Below, piece by piece: positions 41,996 through 51,251 of a DNA stretch of 64,000 nucleotides. The stretch covers positions 1-64,000 of the forward strand of contig JAFYUZ010000100.1 of assembly GCA_017549365.1 (NCBI GenBank), read 5' to 3'. Source of the DNA: Clostridia bacterium (lineage in GTDB: Bacteria; Bacillota; Clostridia; Oscillospirales; CAG-382). Under the pieces are notes generated by a model. That model was not told the DNA's origin, did not search any database, and worked only from the letters and a program-made list of their open reading frames with translations. Each line of letters starts with the position of its first letter. Position 1 is the first letter of the stretch. Both the position numbers and the translations under genes were made by a program.

Positions 41996-42628
41996 ATGAA
42001 AAAGATCGTATTGCTTCTTCTTTCGGCACTTTTTGTTTTGTCTTCGATGACGCTTGTTTTTGCCGCAGAGTTTTCGGATTTTTCGTCGGATGCCTGGTTT
42101 GCAAAGGATGTGGAATACGTCACCGAAAACGGCATTTTCAACGGCATGGGCGCGGGGACTTTTTCGCCGAATGCCCCATTTACACGCGCCATGTTTGTGG
42201 TAACACTGGGCAGACTTCATGGGATAGACCCTGCATCTTATAGCTGGAAAGTTCTCGGCGACGTTGACCCTGACGTTTGGTATGGTCCATACGTGGCATG
42301 GGCTTTTGACAACGCCATAACCCAAAGCATGGGCAACGATGATTTTCGCCCCGATTACAATGTGACCCGTGAACAGATCGCGACTTTTATCGCGAGGTAT
42401 CTTAAGAAATTCAAGGGCCTGATGCCCGAAACAGAAGAGCTTTCGTGCAACTTCAAGGACGCGGACAAAATCTCGGCGTTTGCCGTCGAAAGCGCTGGCT
42501 TTTGCGCAGAGCTTGGCTTGATGCAGGGCGACGAAAACGGAAATTTCCGTCCGCAGGACGGCATCACCCGTGCAGAAGCCGCGGCGGTTGTTGCAAGACT
42601 TCATAGATTTTTGAACACCGAAAGGTAA
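41996..42628 (+). CDS. Secreted protein made of S-layer homology domains only
   Basis: A 210-residue exported protein: signal peptide (MKKIVLLLLSALFVLSSMTL to VFAA) and then three SLH modules, with FSDFSSDAWFAKDVEYVTEN/GTFSPNAPFTRAMFVVTLGRL, VDPDVWYGPYVAWAFDN/DDFRPDYNVTREQIATFIARYL and DKISAFAVESAGFCAELGL/GNFRPQDGITRAEAAAVVARL. SLH modules bind pyruvylated wall polysaccharide. No other domain is present. The ATG at 41996 is used since the earlier one touches the AAGGAGGG site. Confidence 0.92.
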   Translation: MKKIVLLLLSALFVLSSMTLVFAAEFSDFSSDAWFAKDVEYVTENGIFNGMGAGTFSPNAPFTRAMFVVTLGRLHGIDPASYSWKVLGDVDPDVWYGPYVAWAFDNAITQSMGNDDFRPDYNVTREQIATFIARYLKKFKGLMPETEELSCNFKDADKISAFAVESAGFCAELGLMQGDENGNFRPQDGITRAEAAAVVARLHRFLNTER

Positions 42629-42637
42629 AAGAACACG

Positions 42638-42665
42638 AAAAACCTCCCGAAAGGGAGGTTTTTGT
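42638..42665 (+). terminator. Terminator after the SLH gene
   Basis: AAAAACCTCCC and GGGAGGTTTTT, perfect 11-bp stem with a GAAA tetraloop and T-run. Confidence 0.93.
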
Positions 42666-42689
42666 TATCAACTTGTCGCGGTGGAAATA

Positions 42690-42725
42690 TGCAAAAACAA
42701 CGGGCAAGGAACAAACCTTGCCCGT
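42690..42725 (-). terminator. Terminator of the recA-recX-NfeD-SPFH operon
   Basis: On the minus strand ACGGGCAAGG, a six-base loop and CCTTGCCCGT form a 10-bp stem, followed by TGTTTTTGC. It starts six bases after the SPFH stop codon. Confidence 0.85.
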
Positions 42726-42731
42726 AGCTTA

Positions 42732-43679
42732 TTATTTTTCAAGTGTTTCCTTAACCACTGCGGTGTACGACGAGAGGTTCTGGAGATCGGAGGGAACGAT
42801 GATCTTTGTTGCCTGACCGTCTGCCACCTTTTCGAGAGCCTCAAAGCTCTTGATGGCAAGAACTTCTCTTGTGGGGGCGGCTTCGTTTATCAATCTGATA
42901 CCCTCGGCGGTTGCCTGCTGAACCTTAAGAATAGCCTCGGCGTCACCCTCTGCCTGACGGATTTTTGCTTCCTTTTCGGCCTCGGCCTTAAGGATCGCCG
43001 CCTGCTTGGATGCTTCTGCCTGCAGGATCATTGATTCTTTCTGACCTTCGGCAATAAGCACCGCTGCCTTCTTTTCGCCCTCTGCCTGAAGAATCTTTTC
43101 GCGGCGTTCGCGTTCGGCACGCATCTGCTTTTCCATGGCTTCCTGGATGTCTCTGGGAGGAGTGATGTTTTTAAGCTCAACTCTGTTTATCTTGATGCCC
43201 CAGGGGTCTGTGGCTTCGTCAAGGATCGAGCGCATCTTGGTGTTGATGATATCGCGGGAGGTGAGGGTGCTGTCAAGCTCGAGATCACCGATGATGTTAC
43301 GGAGAGTGGTGGTTGTGAGATTTTCGATTGCCGCCATGGGATATTCCACGCCGTAGGTATAAAGCTTGGGGTCGGCGATCTGGAAATATACAACCGTGTC
43401 TATCTGCATGTGAACGTTGTCTTTTGTAATAACGGGCTGGGGCGGAAAATCCGCAACCTGCTCTTTAAGCGACATGTTCTTCGAGATCTTGTCGATAAAG
43501 GGGATGAGAAAATGAAGTCCCGTTTTCCATGTGGAGTGGTATGCACCGAGTCTTTCGATAACCATGGCACGCGCCTGGGGAACGATTTTGATGCAGGATA
43601 TGAGGATAAGGAGTAAAACAACAAATCCTCCGATTATCCACATTGTTTCGGCTGATACGTTTTGAAGAAATTCAGGCAT
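42732..43679 (-). CDS. SPFH/Band 7 (stomatin-like) membrane protein
   Basis: A 315-residue protein with one N-terminal transmembrane helix (IIGGFVVLLLILISCIKIV) and the SPFH core: VERLGAYHSTWKTGLHFLIPFID, LKEQVADFPPQPVITKDNV and DPWGIKINRVELKNITPP. A long alanine/glutamate coiled coil follows (about 180-265). Stomatin-like proteins organise membrane microdomains and work with NfeD partners, whose gene is 22 bp upstream. Orientation and pairing match the QmcA/YbbK-type system. Confidence 0.93.
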   Translation of the reverse strand: MPEFLQNVSAETMWIIGGFVVLLLILISCIKIVPQARAMVIERLGAYHSTWKTGLHFLIPFIDKISKNMSLKEQVADFPPQPVITKDNVHMQIDTVVYFQIADPKLYTYGVEYPMAAIENLTTTTLRNIIGDLELDSTLTSRDIINTKMRSILDEATDPWGIKINRVELKNITPPRDIQEAMEKQMRAERERREKILQAEGEKKAAVLIAEGQKESMILQAEASKQAAILKAEAEKEAKIRQAEGDAEAILKVQQATAEGIRLINEAAPTREVLAIKSFEALEKVADGQATKIIVPSDLQNLSSYTAVVKETLEK

Positions 43680-43701
43680 AATAAATTACCTCCGTGTATT
43701 T

Positions 43702-44145
43702 TTATTTTGAAACGGGCTCGCACAAAAGCTTAACGCCCGAAATCTCAAGGATTTTTACCTTTTCGCCTGCGGTGACAGAAACGTTTTCGTCTGCATATGC
43801 CGCCCAGCTCATGCCGCCCACTTTCACTCTTCCGACAAGACCGTCTGTGATATCTTCTTCCACAACGGCGGTTTTGCCGATAAGAGAATCGACGTTTGTC
43901 TTTGTGGAACTGCGGTTAAAGCTTTCGCGGATCTTGTTGCGCAAAAAGTAAACGAGAAGCGCTGTAAGCAGGATGAAAACGGCAAGCTGTATGTAAATAT
44001 TTTTCACTCCGAAAAGCTCGAGCAAAACACACACTGCCGCCGATGGTGCAAACCAGATCGAAACGAGTGCCGTCGTGCAACATTCGACCACGACCGATAT
44101 CACAAGGATTGCCGCCCAGACAATTATTCTTTCCAAAAAGATCAC
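43702..44145 (-). CDS. NfeD-like membrane protein
   Basis: A 147-residue protein with two hydrophobic hairpin helices at the N-terminus (IIVWAAILVISVVVECCT; IYIQLAVFILLTALLVYFL) and a C-terminal OB-fold domain with GKTAVVEEDITDGLVGRVKVGGMSWAA. This is the short NfeD type without a protease domain and is the usual partner of the SPFH protein encoded next. Confidence 0.92.
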   Translation of the reverse strand: MIFLERIIVWAAILVISVVVECCTTALVSIWFAPSAAVCVLLELFGVKNIYIQLAVFILLTALLVYFLRNKIRESFNRSSTKTNVDSLIGKTAVVEEDITDGLVGRVKVGGMSWAAYADENVSVTAGEKVKILEISGVKLLCEPVSK

Positions 44146-44176
44146 CTCTTATCACAAATTAGAAAAACGAATATTT

Positions 44177-44848
44177 TCAGAAATCTTCAGAGATAATTCC
44201 GTCAAAAAGGCAGTTTATCTCGTCGTAACTGTAACCGTATCTGAGTAGTTTGTCGGAAATTTTCTTTTTTTGTTCCCAATCAAGCAAATTTTCGCCCTTG
44301 GAAATTTTTTCGTACAAAAGGGCAAGATTTGCTTCAAAGTCTATTTCTTGCTCGTCCACCGTCGCTTCGCAAAGACTGTACGGATACCCCTTTGCCATAA
44401 GCTCGGAAATAATTCTGCGCCTGCCGAAAAGCTTGCCGTTTGCAAGAAGTTCGCATTTTCTCTTGCAGGTGCGCTCGTCACAGATATACCCGTTGCGGCG
44501 CAAAACGTCAAAAGCTTCGTCGATGGCGCGGGTGGAATATCCTTTTGTTTTCAGCTTTGTGCGAAGTTGTTTTTCGCTTTTGTCGCCGATGCCGAGAATG
44601 TATGAGGCGTATTTTATCGCCTTCAGCTTTTCTACCAGCGCTTCAAGCTCGCCTTCTGCCTCGTCATCGACAAAAAGGGGAAGAAAATCAAGCTCTGCCC
44701 CCGGACGCACGGCAGACCGCACGTCCTCGCCAAGGAATTTTTGCAAAAATTCCATAAGGTCGGCGCGGGTCATATCAAAATATCCGCGGTCGGTGCGCAG
44801 GGTTGCCTGATTTCCCGATTCGGTGAAGGTTATGTTCAGTATATCCAT
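44177..44848 (-). CDS. recX: Regulatory protein RecX
   Basis: A 223-residue protein with three-helix repeats: YASYILGIGDKSEKQLRTKL, RAIDEAFDVLRRNGYICDE and RRRIISELMAKGYPYSLCE, ending with ISDKLLRYGYSYDEINCLF. RecX modulates RecA filament growth. It follows recA by 39 bp. The N-terminal 60 residues form a small beta domain seen in other clostridial RecX proteins. Confidence 0.92.
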   Translation of the reverse strand: MDILNITFTESGNQATLRTDRGYFDMTRADLMEFLQKFLGEDVRSAVRPGAELDFLPLFVDDEAEGELEALVEKLKAIKYASYILGIGDKSEKQLRTKLKTKGYSTRAIDEAFDVLRRNGYICDERTCKRKCELLANGKLFGRRRIISELMAKGYPYSLCEATVDEQEIDFEANLALLYEKISKGENLLDWEQKKKISDKLLRYGYSYDEINCLFDGIISEDF

Positions 44849-44887
44849 AATACCATCCGTTACAAATATAGGAGTTTTTGGGGGAAA

Positions 44888-45985
44888 TTATTCCTCGCCG
44901 AATTCCTCGGTAACCACAACTCCGCCTTCGCCGTCAACGTCGTCACTGTCAAGCGGACCTTCAAAGTTTACGTCCTGAGCCTTTGCCTTGATCTTTTCTT
45001 CGAGTTCTGCGGCAAATTCGGGGTTCTGCTCGAGATATTCGCGCGCCTTGTCGCGGCCCTGGGCAATTCTTTCCTCGCCGTAGTAGATCCACGATCCGCT
45101 CTTGCCGAGAATTTCAAGCTGAAGGCCAACGTCAAGTATCTCGCTCATCTTCGAGATACCCTTGCCGTAAAGCACGTCAAACTCTGCCGTGCGGAAGGGG
45201 GATGCAACCTTGTTCTTTACGACCTTGCAACGGGTTCTGTTGCCGATAACGTCGGCGCCCTGCTTGATGGGAAGGCCTTTTCTGATGTCAATTCTGACAG
45301 AGGCGTAAAATTTAAGAGCAACGCCGCCCGTTGTGGTTTCGGGGTTGCCGTAGATAACACCGATCTTCTGTCTTAACTGGTTGATGAAGATAACGATACA
45401 GTTGGACTTTGCCACAGCGCCCGAAAGCTTTCTTAATGCCTGGGACATAAGACGGGCGTGCTGACCCATGTGGCTTTCGCCCATGTCGCCTTCGATCTCA
45501 GCCTTGGGTACAAGGGCCGCAACAGAGTCGATTACAACGATGTCGATGGCGCCCGAGCGAACGAGTGCTTCGGTGATCTCAAGCGCCTGCTCGCCGTTGT
45601 CGGGCTGGGAAACGAGAAGCTCGTCGATGTTAACGCCGAGAGCCTTTGCGTAAACGGGGTCGAGAGCGTGTTCGGCGTCAATAAACGCCGCTTCTCCGCC
45701 CATTTTTTGCACTTCTGCAACGGCGTGGAGGGTAAGGGTTGTTTTACCCGAAGATTCGGGACCGTATATTTCAATAATTCTTCCTCTGGGAAGTCCGCCG
45801 ATACCAAGGGCGAGGTCGAGGGTGAGAGAGCCTGTGGAAACTGCGCTTACGTTCATTGCCGCGTTTTCGCCAAGCTTCATGATGGCACCTTTGCCATATT
45901 CCTTTTCTATTCTTGCAAGGGTAGTGGCAAGAGCCGCGTTCTTATCCTGAGTTGCTGATTCTTTTTTTATTTCTTTCTTTGCCAT
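44888..45985 (-). CDS. recA: Recombinase RecA
   Basis: A 365-residue RecA. Walker A is [19 protein letters not shown], Walker B region [20 protein letters not shown], the L1 loop follows in [21 protein letters not shown]2 lies around [22 protein letters not shown], and the acidic C-terminal tail is long. The ribosome binding site AAAGGATGAT lies upstream. The promoter carries a candidate SOS box (46030-46046). Confidence 0.98.
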   Translation of the reverse strand: MAKKEIKKESATQDKNAALATTLARIEKEYGKGAIMKLGENAAMNVSAVSTGSLTLDLALGIGGLPRGRIIEIYGPESSGKTTLTLHAVAEVQKMGGEAAFIDAEHALDPVYAKALGVNIDELLVSQPDNGEQALEITEALVRSGAIDIVVIDSVAALVPKAEIEGDMGESHMGQHARLMSQALRKLSGAVAKSNCIVIFINQLRQKIGVIYGNPETTTGGVALKFYASVRIDIRKGLPIKQGADVIGNRTRCKVVKNKVASPFRTAEFDVLYGKGISKMSEILDVGLQLEILGKSGSWIYYGEERIAQGRDKAREYLEQNPEFAAELEEKIKAKAQDVNFEGPLDSDDVDGEGGVVVTEEFGEE

Positions 45986-46029
45986 GACCGATCATCCTTT
46001 CTTTTTCGCATATATATCCTGCGAAAACA

Positions 46030-46077
46030 GCAAACATTTGTTTTGCTCAGTATAACATATTTTTTGAAAGATGTCAA
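46030..46077 (-). promoter_or_regulatory. recA promoter with candidate LexA (SOS) box
   Basis: TTGACA (46077-46072) and TATACT (46054-46049) on the minus strand, spacer 17 bp. Directly downstream, 46030-46046 holds the near-palindrome GCAAACATTTGTTTTGC, whose core AAC-4-GTT matches the Gram-positive SOS box pattern (GAAC-4-GTTC) with A/T at the outer positions. It would cover the transcription start. Box assignment is by pattern only. Confidence 0.7.
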
Positions 46078-46165
46078 CCGATTTCAAAAAATATTCGAAC
46101 AAATCTTCTTTTCCTGCCTTTCGCACTATCATTCTACCACAATATCTGTCCAAAAAGTGGGACAG

Positions 46166-47884
46166 TTACGGCAGAAGAGACGAGAGATCCTGACGTTTGA
46201 TCTCTTCTTTGCCCTTGACGAATTTGATTTTGACACGAGGAGTAAATCCAAGCACCTTTGTAAGGGCGCTTTCAATACACGCCGCTTTGTCCGAACGGGA
46301 AAGCAGCATGGGAGCTATCGGATTCACAAGCTCGAGCTCGCAGATATTTCCGTCAACGATATATCCTCTTCCGCCTTCAAGCATTGATGCCGCCATTTTG
46401 TCGCAGGCTTCTGTTTCCTCCACAAATTCGGCGTAGCAATCCATAAGCTTTCGGTCGCCCGATGATTCTTCGGCGCCGCTTGCGGGGGCAGACACAGCAA
46501 TCGGTCTTGGCGCAAGGGGACGGGGGGCGATGGGTTTTGGCATGGTTTTTGGCTTTTCGGGTTCGGTGTACGGACCGTCAAAGGGCATATCGTCGTCCGA
46601 CGGCATGGGAGGCTCGTCGGGAAGGGGCGGAGCTTCGTATTCGCTTTCTGCGGGTGCGGCACTTGTCGGTGCGGGGGGAGCGACGGGGGTAGGTTGCACC
46701 GGTGCGCTTTGCGAAACGATGGGTGCACCTGTCGAAAGCTTTGCAAGCTTTTCTTCCAAAGCCGCAATGCGCGAAAGAAGGGTGGAATTGTCGGCAGACA
46801 GCTTTTCTTCGCACATTTTTATAAGTCCCGTTTCAATAATGGTTCGACGAGAGAAAACGGCACGGGAGAGCCTGTTTTGAATATCCTCGCACAGTTCCGA
46901 GCAATAAACAAGCTTTTCGTCCGAAAGCTGTGTCGCAAAAGCACGGAGTCTGTCGATATCCGACCCTGTGGCATCGATCAGCTTTTCGGGGGTCTTGCAG
47001 TATTTAGTCACAAGTATATCGCGCAGGGTGTCCGAAAGTTCAGAGCACAAAACGCCAAGATCCTTGCTGTTGTCGTAGGCTTCCGAAATAACCTCAAGGG
47101 CGCGGCTCGAATCTTTGGCGCAAACGGCATCGAGCAGTGAGAACACCACGGCACGTCCCACAACGCCCAGGCGTTCGGAGGCTTCGTCCTCGCTTATTTC
47201 GTGGTCGCTCATATAAAAAAGTTCGAGCATCGACAAAGCATCACGCATAGCTCCTGTTGCAAGGCGGGAGATGAGCATAAGCGCCGCATCCGAGATCTTT
47301 ATGTTTTCCTCGTTTGCGATCATGCGCAGACGTTCGCAGATCTTTTCGGGGGTGATGCGATGAAAATCAAATCTCTTGCAACGCGAAAGAATTGTTGCGG
47401 GTATTTTGCGCAGTTCTGTTGTTGCAAGGATAAAAAGGGCGTGCTCGGGCGGTTCTTCAAGGGTTTTTAAAAGAGCGTTGAAGGCGCCGTCGGACAGCAT
47501 ATGAACCTCGTCGATGATATAAACGCGACGTTTCATTTCGGACGGGGGATAAACCACCGTGTCGCGAAGGTCGCGGATGTTGTCAACGCCGTTGTGGCTT
47601 GCCGCGTCTATCTCGTATATATCAAGGGTGCTTTCTGCCGCAAGGCAGGATGGGCAAACTCCGCAGGGGTCACCGTTTTGCGGATTGTCACAGCTTACCG
47701 CCTTTGAAAGTATCTTTGCACAGGTGGTCTTGCCCGTTCCGCGCGAGCCGCAGAAAAGGTAGGCGTGCGACACGCTTTTTGACATTATTTCACTTTTCAG
47801 TACGCTTGTTATATGCTCCTGACCGATGACGTCCGAGAAGATCGCGGGGCGCCATTTTCTGTATAAAGCTTTGTAGCCTGACAT
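46166..47884 (-). CDS. dnaX: DNA polymerase III subunits gamma/tau
   Basis: A 572-residue clamp loader ATPase. The start MSGYKALYRKWRPAIFSDVIGQEH is typical; Walker A is FCGSRGTGKTTCAKILSKA, the zinc module is CDNPQNGDPCGVCPSC, then VYIIDEVHMLSDGAFNALLKTLEEPPE and TTELRKIPATILSRCKRFDF. After about residue 390 a proline/alanine-rich linker leads to a C-terminal tau-type domain. The start at 47884 has only a weak GAGAG upstream. recF-side genes (recR, ybaB) that often follow dnaX are absent; recA lies downstream. Confidence 0.96.
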   Translation of the reverse strand: MSGYKALYRKWRPAIFSDVIGQEHITSVLKSEIMSKSVSHAYLFCGSRGTGKTTCAKILSKAVSCDNPQNGDPCGVCPSCLAAESTLDIYEIDAASHNGVDNIRDLRDTVVYPPSEMKRRVYIIDEVHMLSDGAFNALLKTLEEPPEHALFILATTELRKIPATILSRCKRFDFHRITPEKICERLRMIANEENIKISDAALMLISRLATGAMRDALSMLELFYMSDHEISEDEASERLGVVGRAVVFSLLDAVCAKDSSRALEVISEAYDNSKDLGVLCSELSDTLRDILVTKYCKTPEKLIDATGSDIDRLRAFATQLSDEKLVYCSELCEDIQNRLSRAVFSRRTIIETGLIKMCEEKLSADNSTLLSRIAALEEKLAKLSTGAPIVSQSAPVQPTPVAPPAPTSAAPAESEYEAPPLPDEPPMPSDDDMPFDGPYTEPEKPKTMPKPIAPRPLAPRPIAVSAPASGAEESSGDRKLMDCYAEFVEETEACDKMAASMLEGGRGYIVDGNICELELVNPIAPMLLSRSDKAACIESALTKVLGFTPRVKIKFVKGKEEIKRQDLSSLLP

Positions 47885-47914
47885 ATATTTCTCTCTTTTC
47901 TTGTTTGTTTTAAC

Positions 47915-48000
47915 AGATCCATTCCCCATTTTCCGAGCTTCGGGACATCGGGAACAGGATCCGTCCTCTTTCGGACAGGGGAATCGACCCCTGTCCGAAA
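47915..48000 (-). other. Two-hairpin structured stretch between the GH106-like gene and dnaX
   Basis: Bases 47969-47981 pair perfectly with 47988-48000 (13 bp, six-base loop). On the minus strand a second, imperfect stem follows: GGATCCTGTTCCC (47962-47950) with GGGGAATGGATCT (47927-47915), enclosing a smaller TCCCGA/TCGGA stem. The first hairpin begins ten bases after the GH106-like stop and lacks a T-run. It may be a terminator, a processing site or a leader RNA of dnaX. It does not contain the conserved SRP RNA motif. Confidence 0.5.
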
Positions 48001-48010
48001 ATATTTTGTC

Positions 48011-51000
48011 TTATTTCTTAAGATCGCAGACAGGTGTGCGAAGAATGCCTGCCGGCTTTGTTTCGTATTCGTACGACCACATATCGCCCGATGTGCGCCA
48101 CGAGTCGGAATTGTACCACTTAAAGGCTTCGTTGTGGTGGCAATGTATCTGACCGAAGGTGTTGAAGCGTGTGCCGTAGATTGTAAGTTCAACGGTGTGC
48201 TCGCCCGCCTTGGTCTTTGCCTGCGCCTCATAAGGCGAGAAGGCGATGTTTCCGCATTCCTTGCCATCCACCTTCATGGATACGAGCGCTCCGCGCCAAA
48301 CGGGTGCATGCACACAGAGCAAGCCGTCCTTTTCTGTCTCGACCTTGCATTTATAGGTTATATTCGCACTGTAAAAAGCAAGTCCCTGGTTTCTGATATC
48401 ATCAAACCACAGCTTTTCGGGAAGGGCTGTTATTGTTTTGCTGCGGCCAATCACCTTTACACCGAAATTGCCGAGAAGATAAGCGTATTCAACCGCGGTG
48501 CGCTGGCCGATGGGACAAACGAGCTCGAGCACGTTTTCGCCCTTTTTAAGATCGGGAAGCTGAACTTTCTTGATGTATCTGTCGACGTAATATCCGATAA
48601 TATCGTTTTTAACTTCCTTGCCGTTGAGACGGATCTTTACGTTTTCTGCCTTTTCCACGGCAAGCACGGGGGCTTTTACGTCGATTTCCGAATTGATAAG
48701 GTAGCGGAGGGTGACGAAGTTTGAAATTTCGGGTTCGGGGGTGAGCCAGGGCTGAACCATGCGTCCGCCCATTTTGGGCCAACCGAGGGCATTTCTGCAG
48801 GCGGCGTCGATGCGAAGAATTTCTTCTTCGTCCAGCCACGCGCCGTCGTTGAGCTTGTACTGCGCCATATCAAGAACACAAACGTTGTCCTCCGAAAGGC
48901 TGTATTCGACCAAAGACGGGAAGTTTACGTTGCAGACATGCTCGGCGGCTTTCTTGATCTTGATCTGTTCACTGCCCTTTTCATACTTTTCGAGCTTCAG
49001 AAGCAGGCTGTCGTAATTGTACATTCTGCGGTCGATAAGGGTGTTTCCGTCAACAATGCGGAAGGCGATGGGCGATATTTCGCCCGTGAGGGTATCGTAA
49101 AGGGTGGGGGTGAACTTGCCCTTTATCGTGAGGGTAATATCCTGGCAGGTGGGAATATCCACGTTGGTATAATCCTTGCCGTTTACGATAAACAGCCACT
49201 TGGTGCCGTTTTTTTCTTTTCTCATCTGATAGATGAAATTGTTGGGGGTTGCGCCGTCGTTGCGGATAATGGAAATATCGCGAAGCCCGGAAAGCGCCGA
49301 AAGAATGTCGGTTTTTCCGAAGGATACCTTTTCGGAGGCATCAAAAAGCTCTTTTCCGCGCAGGGATGGCAGTGCATCGCACAGTGTGGGTGCATTTCCC
49401 ATGAAAATAAGCTTTCCGCCTGCCGCCTTAAAGGCCTCGAGTCTTTCAAGGGTGGTCGAGCGCAGGGTCTCGCAGGCAGGGACGATGATGCAGTCATACT
49501 TCATTTCGCCTACTTTAAATGGGTTTGCGCCTTTTTTGCAAAGTTTGGGAAGTGTCGATTCGCAGATATAGTCAAAATCGATGGTACCGAATATCAGCCA
49601 CTGAATGAGATTTTGGAAATTGCTTTCGAGCTGGTTTCTTATTTCGCTCGTGTTGTCCTTGGGACCGTAGTGGAGCCAATAGCTTTCGATGGGATGGATA
49701 ACGCCCACCTTGACGTCGGCTTTTCCGCGGGTCATGGCGGTGTTTACACGGGCAAAATGGTCTTCGATGTAGTTGTATTTTTCATACCACGGCGATTGAT
49801 ATCCGATGGATGCGGGATAATCGCGCTTTGCCTCGCCTTCCATCGAATAGTAGGCGAGGTGGTGAACTCGCGTTGTAACGCCAAGTGCTGCCTGCCAGTC
49901 ACCTTGATGCTTGTGGCCGCGGAAATCGTGGTCCCAGTTGGTAACGCCGTAAAGCTCTGAAAGCATACCGGGCTTGCCGTACTGATGCACAGCAGACTGG
50001 CACTGCTTTGCCGTCGTATATTCATGATAATTGCAGAGCATATCAATGCCGGGCAGACCGAAACCGCGATAGGTACGCATGGCTTCGCCCATGCAATCGG
50101 TCTGGTTTTCAAGAGCTTCTTCGTGAAGCACGTGACCTGTGAAGAGTATGCCGTGCTCTTCGCACCATTTTCCGCACTGATCGCAGAAGGCGCGTGTGAA
50201 CATTTCTACCGCAAGATCGTGGTAACGATAGCGGTGTACCGAAACCTTGCCGTTGGGAAGCTCCCAGAAGAGCTCGGGGATGTAGTCATAGATGTCGTCG
50301 CCGTAAAGCTTTTTGTATTCCTTTGCAAAGCCTGTGGTTATGGGGAAGCTGACGTCCTGCTTGCTGTTTGAAAAAGCAAAGATCTTTTTGTATCCCATGT
50401 TGGGCTCGTCGGTGAAGATGGCGGGAACGGTCTTGCCAAATTCTTTGCCGACAGCTTTTTCATACGCATTGTATGTGATGTCTATGAACTTTTTGATAGC
50501 TTCCTTGCTCATGGTGTCGACGTATGACTGACCGTTGAACCACGAATCGCCTCCGCGCGGAATTGCCATATATGCGCGCCATTTTGTGCCCTTGATATCA
50601 GTTTCATTTTCGTCAATGCGGCGATAGGATGCGATATATCCGCCATTGTCAAGAACAACGTCAAAGCAGGCAAGAAGAGTGTTGAATTCACCCACGGGGC
50701 GTTCGCCCACCGTGAGGATAAGATATTTTATTCTGTGCTTTATTTCCTTTGTAACGTATCCGCCTGCGGCGCCCGAGGGCCAGCGGTCTTCGTCATAAAG
50801 CCAGGACAGCATTTTTTCCTTCTTGAATTTTTCGGTGCAGTCTTTGATACACTGCATATGATCGTCGCCGAGATATTTTTGAACAAGACCTGTTCTTACG
50901 TGCATGTGTGCGCCGCCAAGACCCATTTTTTTGAAAGCGTCTATTTGATCGAAAAGATATTCTTTTTTCAGATCGCCGTTCCACGCCCAAAAGGGTGTTC

Positions 51001-51067
51001 CGCGGTATTCGGCTGTGGGGTTTTTAAAAAGCTTGTCTTCGAGTTTTTCGGTTTCTTTGTACAGCAT
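48011..51067 (-). CDS. Large glycoside hydrolase, GH106-like (alpha-L-rhamnosidase type)
   Basis: A 1018-residue protein. The N-terminal stretch FKNPTAEYRGTPFWAWNGDL with IDAFKKMGLGGAHMHVRTG and MLSWLYDEDRWPSGAAGG matches the catalytic barrel of GH106-like proteins. VPAIFTDEPNM, FTGHVLHEEALENQ and GKPGMLSELYGVTNWDHDF are candidate acidic active-site regions. A jelly-roll-like C-terminal domain (KGENVLELVCPIGQRTAVEYAYLLG; KAGEHTVELTIYGTRFNTFG) completes it. No signal peptide: the start at 51067 follows GAAAGGAAA, and the 29 codons before it have no ribosome binding site. Likely removes terminal deoxy-sugars from imported glycans; substrate inferred. Confidence 0.82.
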   Translation of the reverse strand: MLYKETEKLEDKLFKNPTAEYRGTPFWAWNGDLKKEYLFDQIDAFKKMGLGGAHMHVRTGLVQKYLGDDHMQCIKDCTEKFKKEKMLSWLYDEDRWPSGAAGGYVTKEIKHRIKYLILTVGERPVGEFNTLLACFDVVLDNGGYIASYRRIDENETDIKGTKWRAYMAIPRGGDSWFNGQSYVDTMSKEAIKKFIDITYNAYEKAVGKEFGKTVPAIFTDEPNMGYKKIFAFSNSKQDVSFPITTGFAKEYKKLYGDDIYDYIPELFWELPNGKVSVHRYRYHDLAVEMFTRAFCDQCGKWCEEHGILFTGHVLHEEALENQTDCMGEAMRTYRGFGLPGIDMLCNYHEYTTAKQCQSAVHQYGKPGMLSELYGVTNWDHDFRGHKHQGDWQAALGVTTRVHHLAYYSMEGEAKRDYPASIGYQSPWYEKYNYIEDHFARVNTAMTRGKADVKVGVIHPIESYWLHYGPKDNTSEIRNQLESNFQNLIQWLIFGTIDFDYICESTLPKLCKKGANPFKVGEMKYDCIIVPACETLRSTTLERLEAFKAAGGKLIFMGNAPTLCDALPSLRGKELFDASEKVSFGKTDILSALSGLRDISIIRNDGATPNNFIYQMRKEKNGTKWLFIVNGKDYTNVDIPTCQDITLTIKGKFTPTLYDTLTGEISPIAFRIVDGNTLIDRRMYNYDSLLLKLEKYEKGSEQIKIKKAAEHVCNVNFPSLVEYSLSEDNVCVLDMAQYKLNDGAWLDEEEILRIDAACRNALGWPKMGGRMVQPWLTPEPEISNFVTLRYLINSEIDVKAPVLAVEKAENVKIRLNGKEVKNDIIGYYVDRYIKKVQLPDLKKGENVLELVCPIGQRTAVEYAYLLGNFGVKVIGRSKTITALPEKLWFDDIRNQGLAFYSANITYKCKVETEKDGLLCVHAPVWRGALVSMKVDGKECGNIAFSPYEAQAKTKAGEHTVELTIYGTRFNTFGQIHCHHNEAFKWYNSDSWRTSGDMWSYEYETKPAGILRTPVCDLKK

Positions 51068-51112
51068 GGTTTTTCCTTTCTGCATTGTAAAAAGATACAT
51101 TTTGCTATCTTT

Positions 51113-51141
51113 ATTATACGTTTTTTCTCTCAATAAATCAA
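51113..51141 (-). promoter_or_regulatory. Promoter for the GH106-like gene
   Basis: TTGATT (51141-51136) and TATAAT (51118-51113), minus strand, spacer 17 bp, 45 bp before the start codon. Confidence 0.82.
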
Positions 51142-51198
51142 TATGTTTTGACATTCAAAAAGCGATATTTTTTGTTCTGTCGGCACAAAATGCCGCTG

Positions 51199-51227
51199 TT
51201 GACAGAGCAACGCTCTTTTGATATAAT
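51199..51227 (+). promoter_or_regulatory. Consensus promoter for the M55 peptidase
   Basis: TTGACA (51199-51204) and TATAAT (51222-51227), spacer exactly 17 bp, 24 bp before the GTG start. Confidence 0.93.
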
Positions 51228-51251
51228 ATCCGATGAAGGGAAGTGTATTTT

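Noticed and set aside
46143-46165. Terminator between dnaX and recA
   Set aside because: A CTGTCC/GGACAG stem exists right after the dnaX stop, but it is only six base pairs and has no T-run on the minus strand.
47885-48000. SRP (4.5S/scRNA) RNA gene or a tRNA upstream of dnaX
   Set aside because: No conserved SRP apical motif, and the T-arm-like hairpin has a six-base loop and no acceptor or anticodon arms.
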